Below are positions 9,597 to 24,000 of a DNA stretch of 27,500 nt, one piece after another (the stretch's first letter is position 1; every line of letters starts with the position of its first letter). The DNA lies in assembly GCA_001586965.3 (NCBI GenBank), contig LUCW03000033.1, positions 1 through 27,500 on the forward strand, read 5' to 3'. This stretch comes from Sphaeroforma sirkka. Its lineage: Eukaryota; Opisthokonta; Ichthyosporea; Ichthyophonida. The notes under the pieces are model-generated. The model made no database searches, had not been told where the DNA came from, and worked only from the letters and a program-made list of their open reading frames with translations. Made by a program: the position numbers and the translations under genes.

Positions 9597-11115
9597 TTAT
9601 CTATATATATATATATATATATATATTCAAATCTGTGCTTAATTTCACTTCCGTCTGTGCTAATTTTGACATAGCCTGGCTTCCGAGAAGGTCATATTCC
9701 TGGAGACTCGAACTGGAGAAAAAGTACATACCACATTGAAATCGTCGTCGAGCAGACGATATATTGATTCAGAACCACCAAAGCGTCCATTTACGCACCC
9801 GTAGTACACTTGCTTAAATTGTAATATCCTGATAAACAGTGAGGCGTAGACATCTTAATAAAAGAGTCACCTAAAAGAGATCGATTATTCGGAATTACAC
9901 GACGCAACACCAATCTGATTTGTACATATGGAGAAGCAGATAAGAGACATACCTCAAAGCAGCGGCGCACATTATACATGGTTCACAGGTGACGTACAAA
10001 GTAGCTTCTCTAAATACGCCAAATTCTTCTGTCTCGTTAATGCTGTGTGATGTTTCGCTTTCTGCCTTCCAACTTCTGGTCTTATATCCGAATAGTTAAG
10101 AGTGAGTATAGTAGATTGATAATCACTTCACACCCGTCAAATGAAACCGATGGTATTCGCAGCCCAATATATACGAAATATACCGTATTCTATGGTGGAG
10201 TGTACAAATTACCTCTTCTATGGCAATGAACTCCGCATGTTTGGTAGCGTTTTTCGTTACATTGGTGTAGTTCCGTCCTCGACCGACTATCCTCCCCTTA
10301 TGTACAATGACACAGCCAACGGGCACTTCACCTGCTTTGAGAGCCTCCTCTGCCATCTCTATTTGAATTGCACAAGGGACACTATAAATGATACCGCTCT
10401 GTCGGACCAACAAGGAGGTCTCAGCCAGACTGACAATTATTGAGATACTACCAAGTCATAAGTATGAGCATATTGCTCGCATGTTAATAATATCCTCAAA
10501 GTAGTGGAGGAGATCCAACAGAATGAACGGCGACACATACACACCCTCTCAAACATAGTAGACGTATCAACTGCCACACTATGAGGCTTTTTCGAAGTAA
10601 TAGAATTAGCAGTGATGCATAGCTAAATATCCGCATCTTACTTGACGAGAGGTAGGTCTGCGCTTCATAAACATCCTATATTCTAACACAGTAGTTCTAA
10701 ATCGGCGGACAAAGATAAATAAACTGGTTGATTGCGTGGGAAGTGGAATAGTGTGCATTCAAAGACTGGGATTTTGGAACAGGTCCGTAACCGCGTACAG
10801 TAGGCTTTATTGCAAGGGAGGATAACAGGCAGTAACTAACGAGGCACATTAGGCTCTCTTATAGCGAACTTCACAAAAGAACGCCTGGTTATATAAAACA
10901 GTAATTCGTATATATACATACAAATCTTGATATGCAAATGAACTTTAAGGTTAGCAACTGCGAGTCCGTCTAATCATTTACAGAATTACACGATATATGT
11001 CCTCAATGGGCTAACGCTGATCTACTACACTGATCAGCTAGATAGTCACTGTCCGCCCAGATAGTCACTTACCTATTGCAGCGGCCATGAACGCTTTGTC
11101 ATACCCACCTTCCAT
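9291..11115 (-). CDS. ADAT2: tRNA wobble adenosine deaminase catalytic subunit ADAT2/TAD2
   Basis: This is the catalytic subunit of the ADAT2-ADAT3 enzyme that converts adenosine 34 of tRNA anticodons to inosine. There are five minus-strand exons: 11073-11115 (ATG at 11113-11115), 10213-10358, 9953-10065, 9732-9828 and 9291-9470 (stop at 9291). Phases join correctly (G|AG Glu, 0, AG|G Arg, 0). The product is 192 residues, matching the family size. Zinc-deaminase motifs are intact: His55-Ala-Glu57 (HAE, metal ligand and proton shuttle) and P92-C-I-M-C96 (PCxxC). [26 protein letters not shown] and GRFGG are characteristic. The C-terminal [12 protein letters not shown] segment also fits ADAT2. 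The third exon's acceptor (ggaag|GCA) is the least certain border. The gene is divergent from MTCH2 and convergent with the kinase. Confidence 0.95.
9510..9626. repeat. (TA)n microsatellite in ADAT2 intron 4
   Basis: Long TA runs are broken twice by aaatttatc, so the tract is a three-block array. It lies within the intron between coding exons 9732-9828 and 9291-9470. Confidence 0.9.
10359..11072 (-). other. ADAT2 intron 1
   Basis: The intron is bounded by the strong donor gtaagt (reverse of 11067-11072) and an acceptor reading caaatag before the Glu15 codon. It is about 714 bp of AT-rich sequence with no nested gene that I can support. Confidence 0.8.
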
Positions 11116-11421
11116 CTTGAACGCTGAGTAATTCAGCACACTCGGGATTATTGTACGCTCTGTGTTATAATGTTATCGTACGCAACTAAGTTGGTTTGGT
11201 CAATGGCTGTGACCAAGTTTTTGTTCGGTACGGTATCCGCACAAGTGTTTAGCTACAGACAGGAGCTTATCATGGAAATCAGACGATAAGTAAATAACAT
11301 GTGCGGTGTGTAAAAAGTTATGTAAATATAAAATGATGTAAACACAAATGTATGAATCATATAAAATCATAATCTAAAATATTTATATTCAATAAACAGT
11401 GATTATTTCAAAATCGACACC
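11116..11421. promoter_or_regulatory. Divergent promoter region, ADAT2 (-) / MTCH2-like (+)
   Basis: Only 306 bp separate the two divergent start codons, so this interval must hold both 5' regions. The MTCH2-side half is very AT-rich (11300-11400). No specific binding site can be assigned. Confidence 0.55.
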
Positions 11422-13418
11422 ATGGCGTCCCCGCCTGATACCTCCGCAGCACCTGATGTACCTGTTGCGGCCGACTTCCCCGTTGTTGCCGATGGTCCGG
11501 CAGCTGTGAACCCCCCCAGTGCTGCGGATTCTATGGATTATAAAGAGGCTGTGGTTGAGGGTGATAATACTATGCTTGACAGTGACGCCAACCAGAACGA
11601 TAATAAGTCGGGAGGTGACGACCACACAGCTGATGGCACACGAAATGGCGAGAAATCGCCAGCTGAATACACTGCAAATGACTCAAGCGATGACGAAGTA
11701 ACTGAAGTGGAAGAGAAGGAGGTGCTGTCGTTGCTCAATTTCAGCTTTGTAGGCACTTTGCTGCCCCTGATCGCCACCCTACCCTTTGAAGTAGTGCGGA
11801 CGCTCATTCAGTTAGGCCACGAGCCAGTGCCTCCTGTACCAAAGGTGAAAGGAGTTTCTTTGCTGGGGACGAGGAAACTGGCAATGTATCTGCCGAATGG
11901 CTTTACATACTGGCGAGACATGAAGGCTGATATAGGTTGGAAGGCTCTGTATCGTCCACTTTCGTCAAAGGTGTGTAGTATATTCAATTGGACACGTTCG
12001 TAGGAAGCAAAGTCAAGCGATTGACTGAATATGTGAGAATATGAGTCGAGTATTTGCTCTCTCCACTTTTCGTATAAACTCCAACATATTAGCATACCAA
12101 ATTGGCTTCACATGCTGAGGCCACCTGAGGCTCTAGAAAAATATGTGCCGACCTCCACTTTTTTTGTGTGTATTTGTCTGATTGAAGATAGCACTGCTTG
12201 CGGTGTATACATTATCTGATTTCCTAGCACTAGTGTGTGTAAACGTACGTGCATAAGTATGTCAGCGAGACTTCCCACGCGGGCTTCACGTTTCCGCGAA
12301 AGTCGTTCTGATGGCTCTATATCGACCACTTTCGTCATAGTTGTTTGGTGTATAAGGTGCGTATATTCTTTGGCAGTGCAGTTATGTGCTGAGTGCTCTA
12401 TCGGCTTCCCAGAGTCACAACTGTGTGGCAAGCATGTTTTAAGTGCGTGTCCATGTCAAGATCTATTTGAGTTTGATTTGCTCTGGTCAGGGCAGTAGTT
12501 GTCCTCAATTTAGCGACACAAGATATTTTACTTACATGCACACATTGTCATACAATTTCACTTGACGACTCCTGTGTGGCATGTCAGTATCATATACTGT
12601 TGTAGTGATTATATTTGACCATGAGATGCTGAAAAGTGTATATTGATCTACGTATTCCTGAACACGTCTTCGAGCTCGTTTTCGCGCATTTTCTTTAACG
12701 TTGACAACTTCTGACCCACATTTTTAGCTTTTCGCACTGATGGCGGAGCAGAGTGCTCGCGAACATGTACGAACACACTTGTCCTCCCACATTGGCATGG
12801 ATTTGAATGCCACTTTGACCGACGAACAGTTAGCATTCGACAAGAAATCGTTCAATAGCTACTTGAAAGGTTGTGCGGTAGAGGTATGTATTCGTGTCTG
12901 GAAAGGGCATCGGAACCTTCTGGGTTAGGCTTGTTTTACGTTGTTATCTTACACTTTGCCGAATATTTGTTTGATGCCGACTATTGCAGCAGCAGAGCCC
13001 TGGTTCCGAATTCTATACCACCAATCTCCAAGCTGGCGGTATTGCTGATACTCTCTTGCTCCCTTTTCCTTTTTAAGGCCACAGCGGCAACGGTGGCCAC
13101 CGTCGCCTCGTTCCCCTTTGCTGTCACCTTTGAGCGATGCGTTACCGAATTGATATTTGAAAATGCCTCAAGCTATAGCAATCCATTCGCCATATGGAGG
13201 GTGGTTACAGATAGTTCCTTGCAGGATTTAGCGGAGGCACTAAAGGTATATCACGTTGTCCGTTCAATTGTATTTAGTCATAGGGGGCTATCGTCACAAA
13301 GAGATACCTTAATTCGAAGCTGTTTTCGAGAAAAAAATGGTCGTACGGACTCAGACATACACCCACATGCGTGTGAACATTCCTGTATATCAGACATGCA
13401 CTTGCAAGTAAATTTTTA

Positions 13419-13457
<39 letters not shown>

Positions 13458-13528
13458 CTACATGTACATTTATATATTATTGTATATATATATTAATAGT
13501 TATATTATTACTATTATTGTTATTATTG

Positions 13529-13588
<60 letters not shown>

Positions 13589-13665
13589 ATATATATATCT
13601 ATATCTATATCTATATCTATATCTATATCTCATATCTATATCATCATATATTTATATATATTTTG

Positions 13666-13697
<32 letters not shown>

Positions 13698-14976
13698 CGC
13701 GTCGTGTAGTATATATATATATATATATATATATATCGCGTCGTAGTATATATATATATATATATATATATCGCGCCGTAGTATACTATTACTTATGTTA
13801 CAATGTAATATTTGTCCATGTATTATTAATTAGTTAAGATGAGACAAGTAATCAGAATTAAGCTTCATGCGCACTCTATTAAATGAGATTTAATTGTATA
13901 TTTGCGCGAATCCAGAAGGCGAGAATCCTATCATTTATATACATAGGTGTGATTCGAATTGCGACGGTTGTCTTGAACCGCATTCTAACCTTGGCCAATA
14001 TTTTTATTCGATTTTCCAGCCACGAATTGCGTACGCAGTATTGTATGCACTTTCTGCTTATACTCTCCGGCAGCTGGTAGTGCGCTTGGTTCCACACACT
14101 CCAGCGGAGGCAGAGGAATGGGGCAAAAAAATATTGGGCGATATACAGAAACAGTCCGACTCTGTCGGTATGTGTTTCCGCTTGCTTTATACACGGTTTA
14201 TGGTGTGTTGCGAATTTATTTTGATGTTCCTATAGAGAGTTGGGTTTCGGCCCGTGCTGGTGTTTGTATACTCACGCTTACGTATGGCTACTTCTGACTG
14301 AAACAGATGCAGCAGATGGTTATGTTGCAGAGAAAGAGTCAGCCACGATTAGCACCGATTCAGATGATGAAGATGAAGAGTTTGGAATCGATAATATCGA
14401 TCTCGGTTACGTTGCCAGGTGCGCTATTCATCCAACTGTTATGATATAACTTTCGTAATTGGCTTTCACTTCAACTTACTTTCTCTTTTAGTTTGTGTAT
14501 TTAGACCTTCACTTAGGACTGTAAGTGTAAGTGTGGTATCCTGCATCATTGGTGTCCACGCAGTTTAATATTGATTGCAATTGACTCCTGCGTTGGGCTG
14601 GATTATACGCAAATCGAGAGATGTGTGACTCGCACATAAATTGCCTCGTTCGCGACATTGACCTCTATCATTTCCTATCCGCTTTCCTTTGCGCAGCACA
14701 CCCGTGGGCCAGCTGTTCTGCATATCAATTCCGATGCGCCAGGTTCAGCTTTTCCTGTACCCGTTGCTTCACGTCTCTACTAGACTAGCGGTCGCCTCCA
14801 GCAGATCCTTATACGACCAAAATAAGAAGGTTTTAGGCGACACAATGGGCCCGGGTGTGAGTTTGCAGCGCTACCCGTCGTGGTACGATTGCTACGCGTA
14901 CATTGCTTCACTCGGCGTACACCACTTGAGCAACGGCTACTCATTGTTATACGACAGGAAAATAGCGAATGCCTGA
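11422..14976 (+). CDS. MTCH2: MTCH2-like mitochondrial carrier homolog, outer membrane
   Basis: This is a divergent mitochondrial carrier (SLC25-fold) protein. MTCH2 of animals sits in the outer mitochondrial membrane and inserts tail-anchored proteins. The exons are 11422-11970, 12728-12883, 13078-13245, 14020-14167, 14307-14418 and 14697-14976. Phases join throughout (0, 0, 0, G|AT Asp, AG|C Ser) and give 470 residues. Recognisable parts are [15 protein letters not shown] (121-135), close to the first carrier repeat of MTCH1/2; FPFAVTFER in exon 3 in place of the P-x-(D/E)-x-x-(K/R) signature; and a C-terminal block with [12 protein letters not shown] and a tryptophan-containing YPSWYDC. 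Animal MTCH2 has about 300 residues. The excess is an acidic, Ala/Pro/Asp-rich N-terminal extension (about 1-100) and an acidic insert (about 341-372, SDDEDEE). AATAAA follows the stop at 15025-15030. Confidence 0.85.
13420..13772. repeat. Compound (TA)n array in MTCH2 intron 3
   Basis: This is about 350 bp of TA runs with TATC-rich segments (about 13587-13645). Its right part has three TA blocks separated by cgcgtcgtgtagta, cgcgtcgtagta and cgcgccgtagta. These interruptions are near-copies of each other, so the higher-order unit, not just the dinucleotide, has been duplicated. Confidence 0.9.
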
Positions 14977-15937
14977 ATTCTTTACAAAAAAATCAAAGAA
15001 TATCCAGAGCGTGCAAACATTTACAATAAAATATGCTATCTAGAAATGCATCGCCTCCTAAATAGAACTATGAGATATGACTCGAAATTTAGGGATGCCT
15101 AATTCTCGCATTATTTTGCTATCCCTCTGCACCCTGAAGATTCGTGCCGTAGTACTAATGTTAATCCGCTCGAACCTGATACATCAGTATCTTGCTCTTG
15201 GATTTAGAAAGGGTCAGAAATGCCAAGCGAATTGTAGTACTCATTATTGATGTCGACTTGTTGCCAGCAATCAGATACAGATAGTTGTTGTGAAAGGTTT
15301 ATGTTCTGTTCATGGCCTTCAGAGCGACTTACAGAAGGCTATGTTCTGTTCAGGTACTAATACTAGAGTTCGCTTGGCGTGCTATAACTTTTTAACACTC
15401 TTGCACCTTTGATACTTCGTGAGGCTCCTGGTCTTCAATTGTTCCGCCATGCCTCCATTTCACAATTGGAAGCTCTACCATTTTAGCGAGCTGTGCTACT
15501 TACAAGATGTAGGTTATAGCACTTGATAGCACAAACAATACTACACAGCACTGATTAGTGAAGCCATATGTCTGCTGACCTCTACACCTTCTCTAATAAC
15601 CACTTTCTCCGATGACCAACTGCAATATCATATCCGTAGACTAAGACGGCGCGAATACTTCCTTGACTTCATACTATTACTATACTGCGCTTTGCAGCTT
15701 CATTTCCTTGCATCGCACTACGATTAAAAAAACAGGCTGAATTAATAAGTACCTCCACAATAGCCAGCCCAAATTGCCCTCGTATAATGATGTGAGGCAA
15801 CAGTACAGGTAGCATGAATTCAAAGGTCACCACGGGAAGGCTGTGAGATTGTCAGGGACTTATGCGGCCTCGGTTGACTTTCTTCCTTAGTTTTCAAACT
15901 AGATCATAAGCTCCATAGCAAAAGATACCTACCGGGC
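14977..15937. other. Convergent intergenic region between MTCH2-like and FYV7-like genes
   Basis: It carries the MTCH2-side poly(A) signal (AATAAA, 15025-15030). A short duplication of gttatgttctgttca-like sequence occurs around 15300-15350. No ORF of note is seen on either strand. Confidence 0.6.
15025..15030 (+). terminator. Poly(A) signal of MTCH2-like gene
   Basis: A canonical AATAAA lies 49 bp past the stop codon, on the coding strand. Confidence 0.65.
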
Positions 15938-16859
15938 TCATTTCGACTTCGCACTGTACTTCTCTCGATTCAATGACTTCAATATATCTATCATTTGGTT
16001 ACGCAGTACTGGTTGGCCCTTGGGCGTTCTAGCCTGCAGCTTCTTTGTCCTGTTCTTTCGCGTACGGACGCTTTGGTCTTTCTTCTTCTCTGCCATCTTA
16101 ATCTCCTCGTCTTTCCTCTGGAAGGTATTTAATGTAGTTGGGGATCAGTGGATAGAAAGCATACGAGGCCTAGCTAGCTGTATAGGTGCACTGTCTTGTG
16201 CGCTATGATTGAATTTCGCAACAATCAAAAAGTGGCGATTTGTGTAACACATATTGGAACAAGATTTTGTCCACAACCTGTAAAACTAGCTCGCTCAAGC
16301 TTTGTATTCATGCAGAAGACATCTGAAGTTAAATAAAATGACGATAAGCTATAGACAATCAGAACAACTGATTACTTACCCTTTGGGCCGCCTCTCTTGC
16401 CGCCTTGTTCGCTTCAGCGATAGCTCTTTGTTTCGCATAGGGATCAGACTTCTTCTTTCTTGTCTTATCATGCACTGCCTTTATGGAGGGTTCGCTCACT
16501 GTAACACTATCACCATTGACGCCATCAGAATCGCCTTCTTCAGAGTCCGACCGCCTCACCTCAGTCGTGATCTCCTCGTCACCGATGCGTTCAATGACCC
16601 CATCCACTCTACTATTCGCATTGTCATCAACATTTCCTCCCTCTGCCTTCAGCATTCGCTTATACTTGGTCACCACAGCTCGCTTGTGCTTGCGGGCTTC
16701 ACTGTTAGCGTCGTGTTTCTGGTATGTACTTGTTTTCCCGAAGGCGAACTTCTCAATGCCCATTCCCCCACGCCCTCTTCCACGCAAGCCCCCACGCCCA
16801 CCCCTTCCTCTGTCATTTCCACCACGACCACGACCGCTATTCATACCTTGTGGTCTCAT
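15938..16859 (-). CDS. FYV7: FYV7/CCDC59-type rRNA-processing protein
   Basis: This is a small, highly basic nucleolar-type protein. Yeast Fyv7 acts in 18S pre-rRNA processing; the human relative is CCDC59/TAP26. There are two minus-strand exons: 16380-16859 (ATG at 16857-16859, donor gtaagt) and 15938-16117 (acceptor ccag), joined in phase 0 at Arg160|Arg161, giving 219 residues. After an RGG-rich N-terminus (8-33) comes KFAFGK...YQKH, then a Lys/Arg-rich helix ending KYKRMLKAE (about 65-73), an acidic middle, a basic coiled-coil-like segment (about 135-190) and the C-terminal signature TPKGQPVLRNQM (191-202). The last matches the KKGQP-x-L-x-x-QM ending of CCDC59/Fyv7. The RGG box is not something I associate with known members. 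It is divergent from FKBP and convergent with MTCH2. Confidence 0.82.
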
Positions 16860-17266
16860 TGTTGATAAATATGCAATTAACTGGAATTCAGAACTGAGGT
16901 GCTATATATATGTAAATCTATACAACAAGGTTGTAGTTTACGTATTTGTGTTGTAAGTGAAGTACAGAAGGACAATCTTATTTATCACATTCTATATATT
17001 TACTACATTTTCCGGTGGAGTATGTATGTGTGTTTCCAAGAGAGATTATTGCCAAAAAAACATGTGTTTTCAATATATCATAGTTATAGGGGTTTTGAAA
17101 CCTAAAGAATCGTCACTGGAAATAGTATATACCGCAGTTGTTGCAAACAATGAATAATGCGTGTATGTATTTGTAAATAATGTATGAACAAGGAAAAACC
17201 ATTGTACACACAGTAGTATTTACTATTTCTACATAGTGATCCCTACAAATCCCAAATTGAACAAAG
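16860..17266. promoter_or_regulatory. Divergent promoter region, FYV7-like (-) / FKBP (+)
   Basis: This is 407 bp between two divergent ATGs, AT-rich, with no recognised element. It is the second divergent housekeeping pair with a short shared 5' region in this window. Confidence 0.5.
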
Positions 17267-19453
<2,187 letters not shown>

Positions 19454-19468
19454 GTTGAAGCTGTGCCG

Positions 19469-19474
19469 AATAAA
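19469..19474 (+). terminator. Poly(A) signal of FKBP gene
   Basis: AATAAA lies immediately downstream of the FKBP stop, implying a very short 3' UTR. Confidence 0.65.
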
Positions 19475-19805
19475 ATACGAATGATTTGGTTGGGGCATGA
19501 GGTATCCACTTTTTGTATATCTTATGTACTTGGAAGCATCCGTGATCTATTGACTTTGTATGCTTGAAAAACCAGCGCTCTATCAACTTTACATGAGCTC
19601 TGTATCTATCACCCTTGCAATATGATATCAACCATGATTATTTTATTACTGAAAGCTCAAGCTTTTCTAAGTCCCTGTCGACTTTATCACCGATTTTTTG
19701 TCTGTCGCCAAAAAACGTCGATGACGCATTTTTTTCCGGCTGGAGTGCGTTTTGCCCATTTGAGACCCTTTCTAAAATGCGTTTTGCGGCGGAGGGCTTT
19801 CCGCC

Positions 19806-19875
19806 CCCTCCCCCTCCTTTTGAACCATCCACATGCACATACACATTCATGCATCCTAACTTATACACACAAACA

Positions 19876-19926
<51 letters not shown>

Positions 19927-20100
19927 CCCCCCCGCTCCCCCCCTCCCATTTTGAACCATCCACATACACATACACATTCATGCATCCTGAACCATACACA
20001 CACACACACACACACACTTATGCATACTAAACCATACACACACACACACACTTTTACATACTAAAACCACACACACACTTATGCTTAAAAAAACCACACA
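19806..20100. repeat. Duplicated C-tract/cacataca block around a (TA)n core
   Basis: The module C-rich tract, ttttgaaccatccacat, acatacacattcatgcatcct occurs at about 19806-19858 and again at about 19927-19988. A TA array (19880-19924) separates the copies. The second copy runs into CA repeats with atgcatactaaaccatacacac sub-repeats. Confidence 0.8.
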
Positions 20101-20117
20101 CACACATGTGTATGTAG

Positions 20118-20294
<177 letters not shown>

Positions 20295-20578
20295 TGTGTC
20301 TAAATGTTTATGTTTATATGTACGTTTTCGTTTTACTTACACACATAGATATATACATAATCGAATACATAAATGCAAATTGATTTACACATATAAAATC
20401 TATACATACATGAACACATAGATACGCACATTAAAATACGCATATATAAATAAATATCCACATGTGCACACAGAAGACTACACATAAAATACATACATAC
20501 ACAAATACAAACATACATGCAAGAAATAATTATATGCATACAAATATACACATGTGACATACATAGACACAAACACCA

Positions 20579-20860
<282 letters not shown>

Positions 20861-21037
20861 CGTGTGTGTATTTTATGGCGAATGGCTATTAGGGCGTGTA
20901 ATGTTGAATACAGTTCATCTCACAGGTTCTGGTTGAGAAAGATTTTACTGTTTATATAGTACTTTTAGTCTCAATATGAACAAATGAATTACCCCTATGA
21001 ATAAACGCTTTCGGTCCCAGCCGCTTCTCGGCCGCGT

Positions 21038-21043
21038 TTTATT
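21038..21043 (-). terminator. Poly(A) signal of Runt-IPT-ankyrin gene
   Basis: TTTATT on the plus strand reads AATAAA on the coding strand, 46 bp past the stop codon at 21089. Confidence 0.6.
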
Positions 21044-21088
21044 AGCCTCAGTTATTTTCTGTATACAGTTACTATATTCTCTATATAA

Positions 21089-24000
21089 TTATCGATTAAA
21101 TGGGTTGAGTAAGCCGCCCATTATTGTACTCTGCGGTCGTTCAGGCGCGCGCAACATTGGCTGTTGGTTTGACGATAGCGGTCTCTCGAATCGTATTGGG
21201 GGAACCCTCGGGCCAGCTATAGGGTGACCAGGCATTGTCGGTGGCACAATACCTGCATGGCATCAACACGCATAGATTAATTTCCACTGATGTGACTATT
21301 CAACCACAAGGCACAACGCGTATACGTAAATGAATTCTGGAATTAGTATGGGTGACCACCTACCTTGTATGCTGCCTTGTGACGGTGGATACGAACCATG
21401 CTGTGATGCACGCCACGTCAAGTACTGCACCGTCGATTGCCTATCGTTTCGACGAGCCCAATCCATTACCTATATTTAGAACCAAGCACAACAGCGACTT
21501 TAATTTTCAAGTAAAGAAATATGAGCCAAGGTGTACCGCAGCTTGGTTAGATATCATCCGTGCAAGAGCGAGTGCAAAATTAGACTTCAACTCTGATTTG
21601 GTGCAAGTATTTACGATAGACGCTGCATCGGACATGAGACTGACACATCCAATAAATGCCAGTTTTGCGATTCCTACCGTTCGTCCCTGGGCATCACATT
21701 GGGTCATATCCGCACCAGCCTCGAGCAAGAGGTGGATAAACTTGTCCCATCCGAACTCGCCCGAAAGATGTAAAATTGTCTGTGGAATGAGGTATAAGCC
21801 ACAATCAGCTCAGATACCTTCAAGAGACGATGTGGGCTTTCACGTAGTGACCTTCCGTGATAGTACCGACATATAGCGAGAGTAGTCATCTGCCATGTTG
21901 GCATATTTATTCCCGAGACTACGATGATTTTGGTTGTTCGCACGATACTTTGAGCACAAGGAAGCATCACAAAAGAAGAAGGCATAAATTGATATCCAGC
22001 TCGAAATTAAAGCTCAAAATCTCGCCCGAAACGAAGAAACAACGCTACTTACAATACCAGCCTGCTCAGCATTGTCGATAGTAGGAAGATACTCTAAGCT
22101 GCCCAAATGAGCTAAACAACGGCGACTAAGTTCTAGAAGCTGTCCTTCCAGCTTAACTATATTCAATTGCAGACTATGAAATGCAGCTTCGCTCTGCAAA
22201 GAGAAAATTATTAAATGTAATGAGCGAATATGCAACGTATAGCACAGATCTTTACGATGTACACTATAAATCCTGCCACGTACGTGTGTATTTGGGTAAG
22301 ATGCTGAGTGATGGCAGTTATGCATGCCCCATGCGGAATTCAAGGAAATAGTATTCTGATGCAGAACACGAACACCCGATACTACACACGAGATGACCGA
22401 TAAGCCTTAGATTGCGAGCAAGACAGAGAAAAAGATATCGCAGTGGTAGCAAACAATAAGGAATTTAACTACTCGTGCCGCTCATCTAATTCTCGCACAA
22501 ATCATGCTTCGGTTTACGTACCTTCCTCAATGTGGGATCTCTATAGCTCTGCAATTCACGATGTACCTCGAGCATTATTTTTCCAAGCGCTGCAGGCGAG
22601 TAAGCCTCCGTCGCTGCTGATGTAGAGTGATATAGGGCGAATACAAGTAGCATGAGAAGGACGTGAATTGAAAAAACAATTTCAGAGCGTTGATACAGTG
22701 CACCAGGGACTTGCGCATCCGTTCCATAGGCGCTGCACGTATTAACACTTATTTCATTGAAGTCCCCAGAGAATATGTACACACACACAAAAAGCGCTAT
22801 CGCCGATGTCACATATGTAAAACCCATTTCAAAATCATCAGAGTTGTCTATGGAAATCTTACAAACACATGAAAGTTTGTTATGCATACAGATGACTGGA
22901 ACGATAACATACGTTGCTGCCGCCTAATCGGCTGTTTGTTAGTGAATAGCAGGGGACTGTCGCAGCTGTATACTTTGTCATCAATTTTGACCAAAGCGGC
23001 AGTCTGAATAACTGAGGTGCTCATAGGCGGCACCTTGAAGTGACAGTAGAGTGTCCCTGAATTTGTAACATCTAAATTATCGAATTGCGGTGTTGAATTC
23101 CCGAACGCTAAGCAGAAAAGCATATTCGGCCATCCAAACCTGCAGCACAATCGATTGATAGAACGGACATGTCAGATAGTGATAGTATCAACACAGATGA
23201 AAGATTTCACGTTGCGAGTATATACGAATGAAAACGTCACATTCTTGCGGAAAAACCGATAAATGAATAAAAGCGCACATACATTACAATCCAATTATTC
23301 ACATATATTACAATACAATTATTCACATATATAACAATCCCATTATTCACATGCATTACAATCCAATTATTCACATACATTACAATACAATTATTCTCAT
23401 ACATTACAACCCAATTATTCACATACAATACAATCCAACCTCATCGAGATGAGAATGTCTTAGCTTGTAGCTCCTGATATATTATAATATTAGCATACAG
23501 TTAGCTGATATAGGGAGGACTTTATTTTCACCATTACTATTCTCAACATTCATCCAATGATTCCCCCACAATTATAACGGGATCAAACTTCTGTATGAGC
23601 ATAGAACCACATATGATATTTCACACCTCCCAATAGCACATTTAAAAACTCTCAACACCATACCTTTTTACAAGCGCCTTGTGCACATGTAACTCTGCTA
23701 CCACAGTTTGGCCCTCCACCCCTTCGCTGGGTATAATATTAGTTAGCTTGAAACCCTGCAGCACAGGCATCCCATCCACTACCGTTCGGTGACCGAGACT
23801 GTCCAGTTCCGGTATCATGTCGTTAGACATGCCATTCATCAGAGGCTGCGGCCCCATGTGCCCACCATTAGGGAGTTCAGCATAGGAAACACCCCCAGGC
23901 GGATAGTGTTGCAGATTATATAAATTGGGATTGGAAAATCGCCCAGGTGGTGGCTGTGCATGTGGCGGGGGCACGTAGTTCGGATTTTGACCGAGCATCG

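Noticed and set aside
12871..13746. Long open frame of 291 codons on the plus strand
   Set aside because: It joins part of an MTCH2 exon to intron sequence and then reads a TA microsatellite as Ile-Tyr repeats. The real coding part is exon 13078-13245 in the spliced model.
13883..14235. Separate small gene starting near 13894
   Set aside because: The open frame runs through a pyrimidine-rich acceptor into MTCH2 exon 14020-14167. Only the part after the acceptor aligns with the carrier family.
16302..16956. Plus-strand frames of 187 and 157 codons opposite the FYV7-like gene
   Set aside because: They are antisense shadows of the minus-strand exon, whose product has family motifs and consistent splice sites.
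20997..21227. Plus-strand frame with a hydrophobic start, considered as a small membrane protein
   Set aside because: It overlaps the final exon and poly(A) region of the Runt gene in antisense and lacks any supporting context.
21352..21876. Plus-strand frame of 174 codons
   Set aside because: It is antisense to the ankyrin-coding exons of the Runt gene, with no motif of its own.
23237..23428. Minus-strand repetitive frame reading VNNWIVMYV units
   Set aside because: It is the translation of a 24-bp intronic tandem repeat, not a protein repeat.
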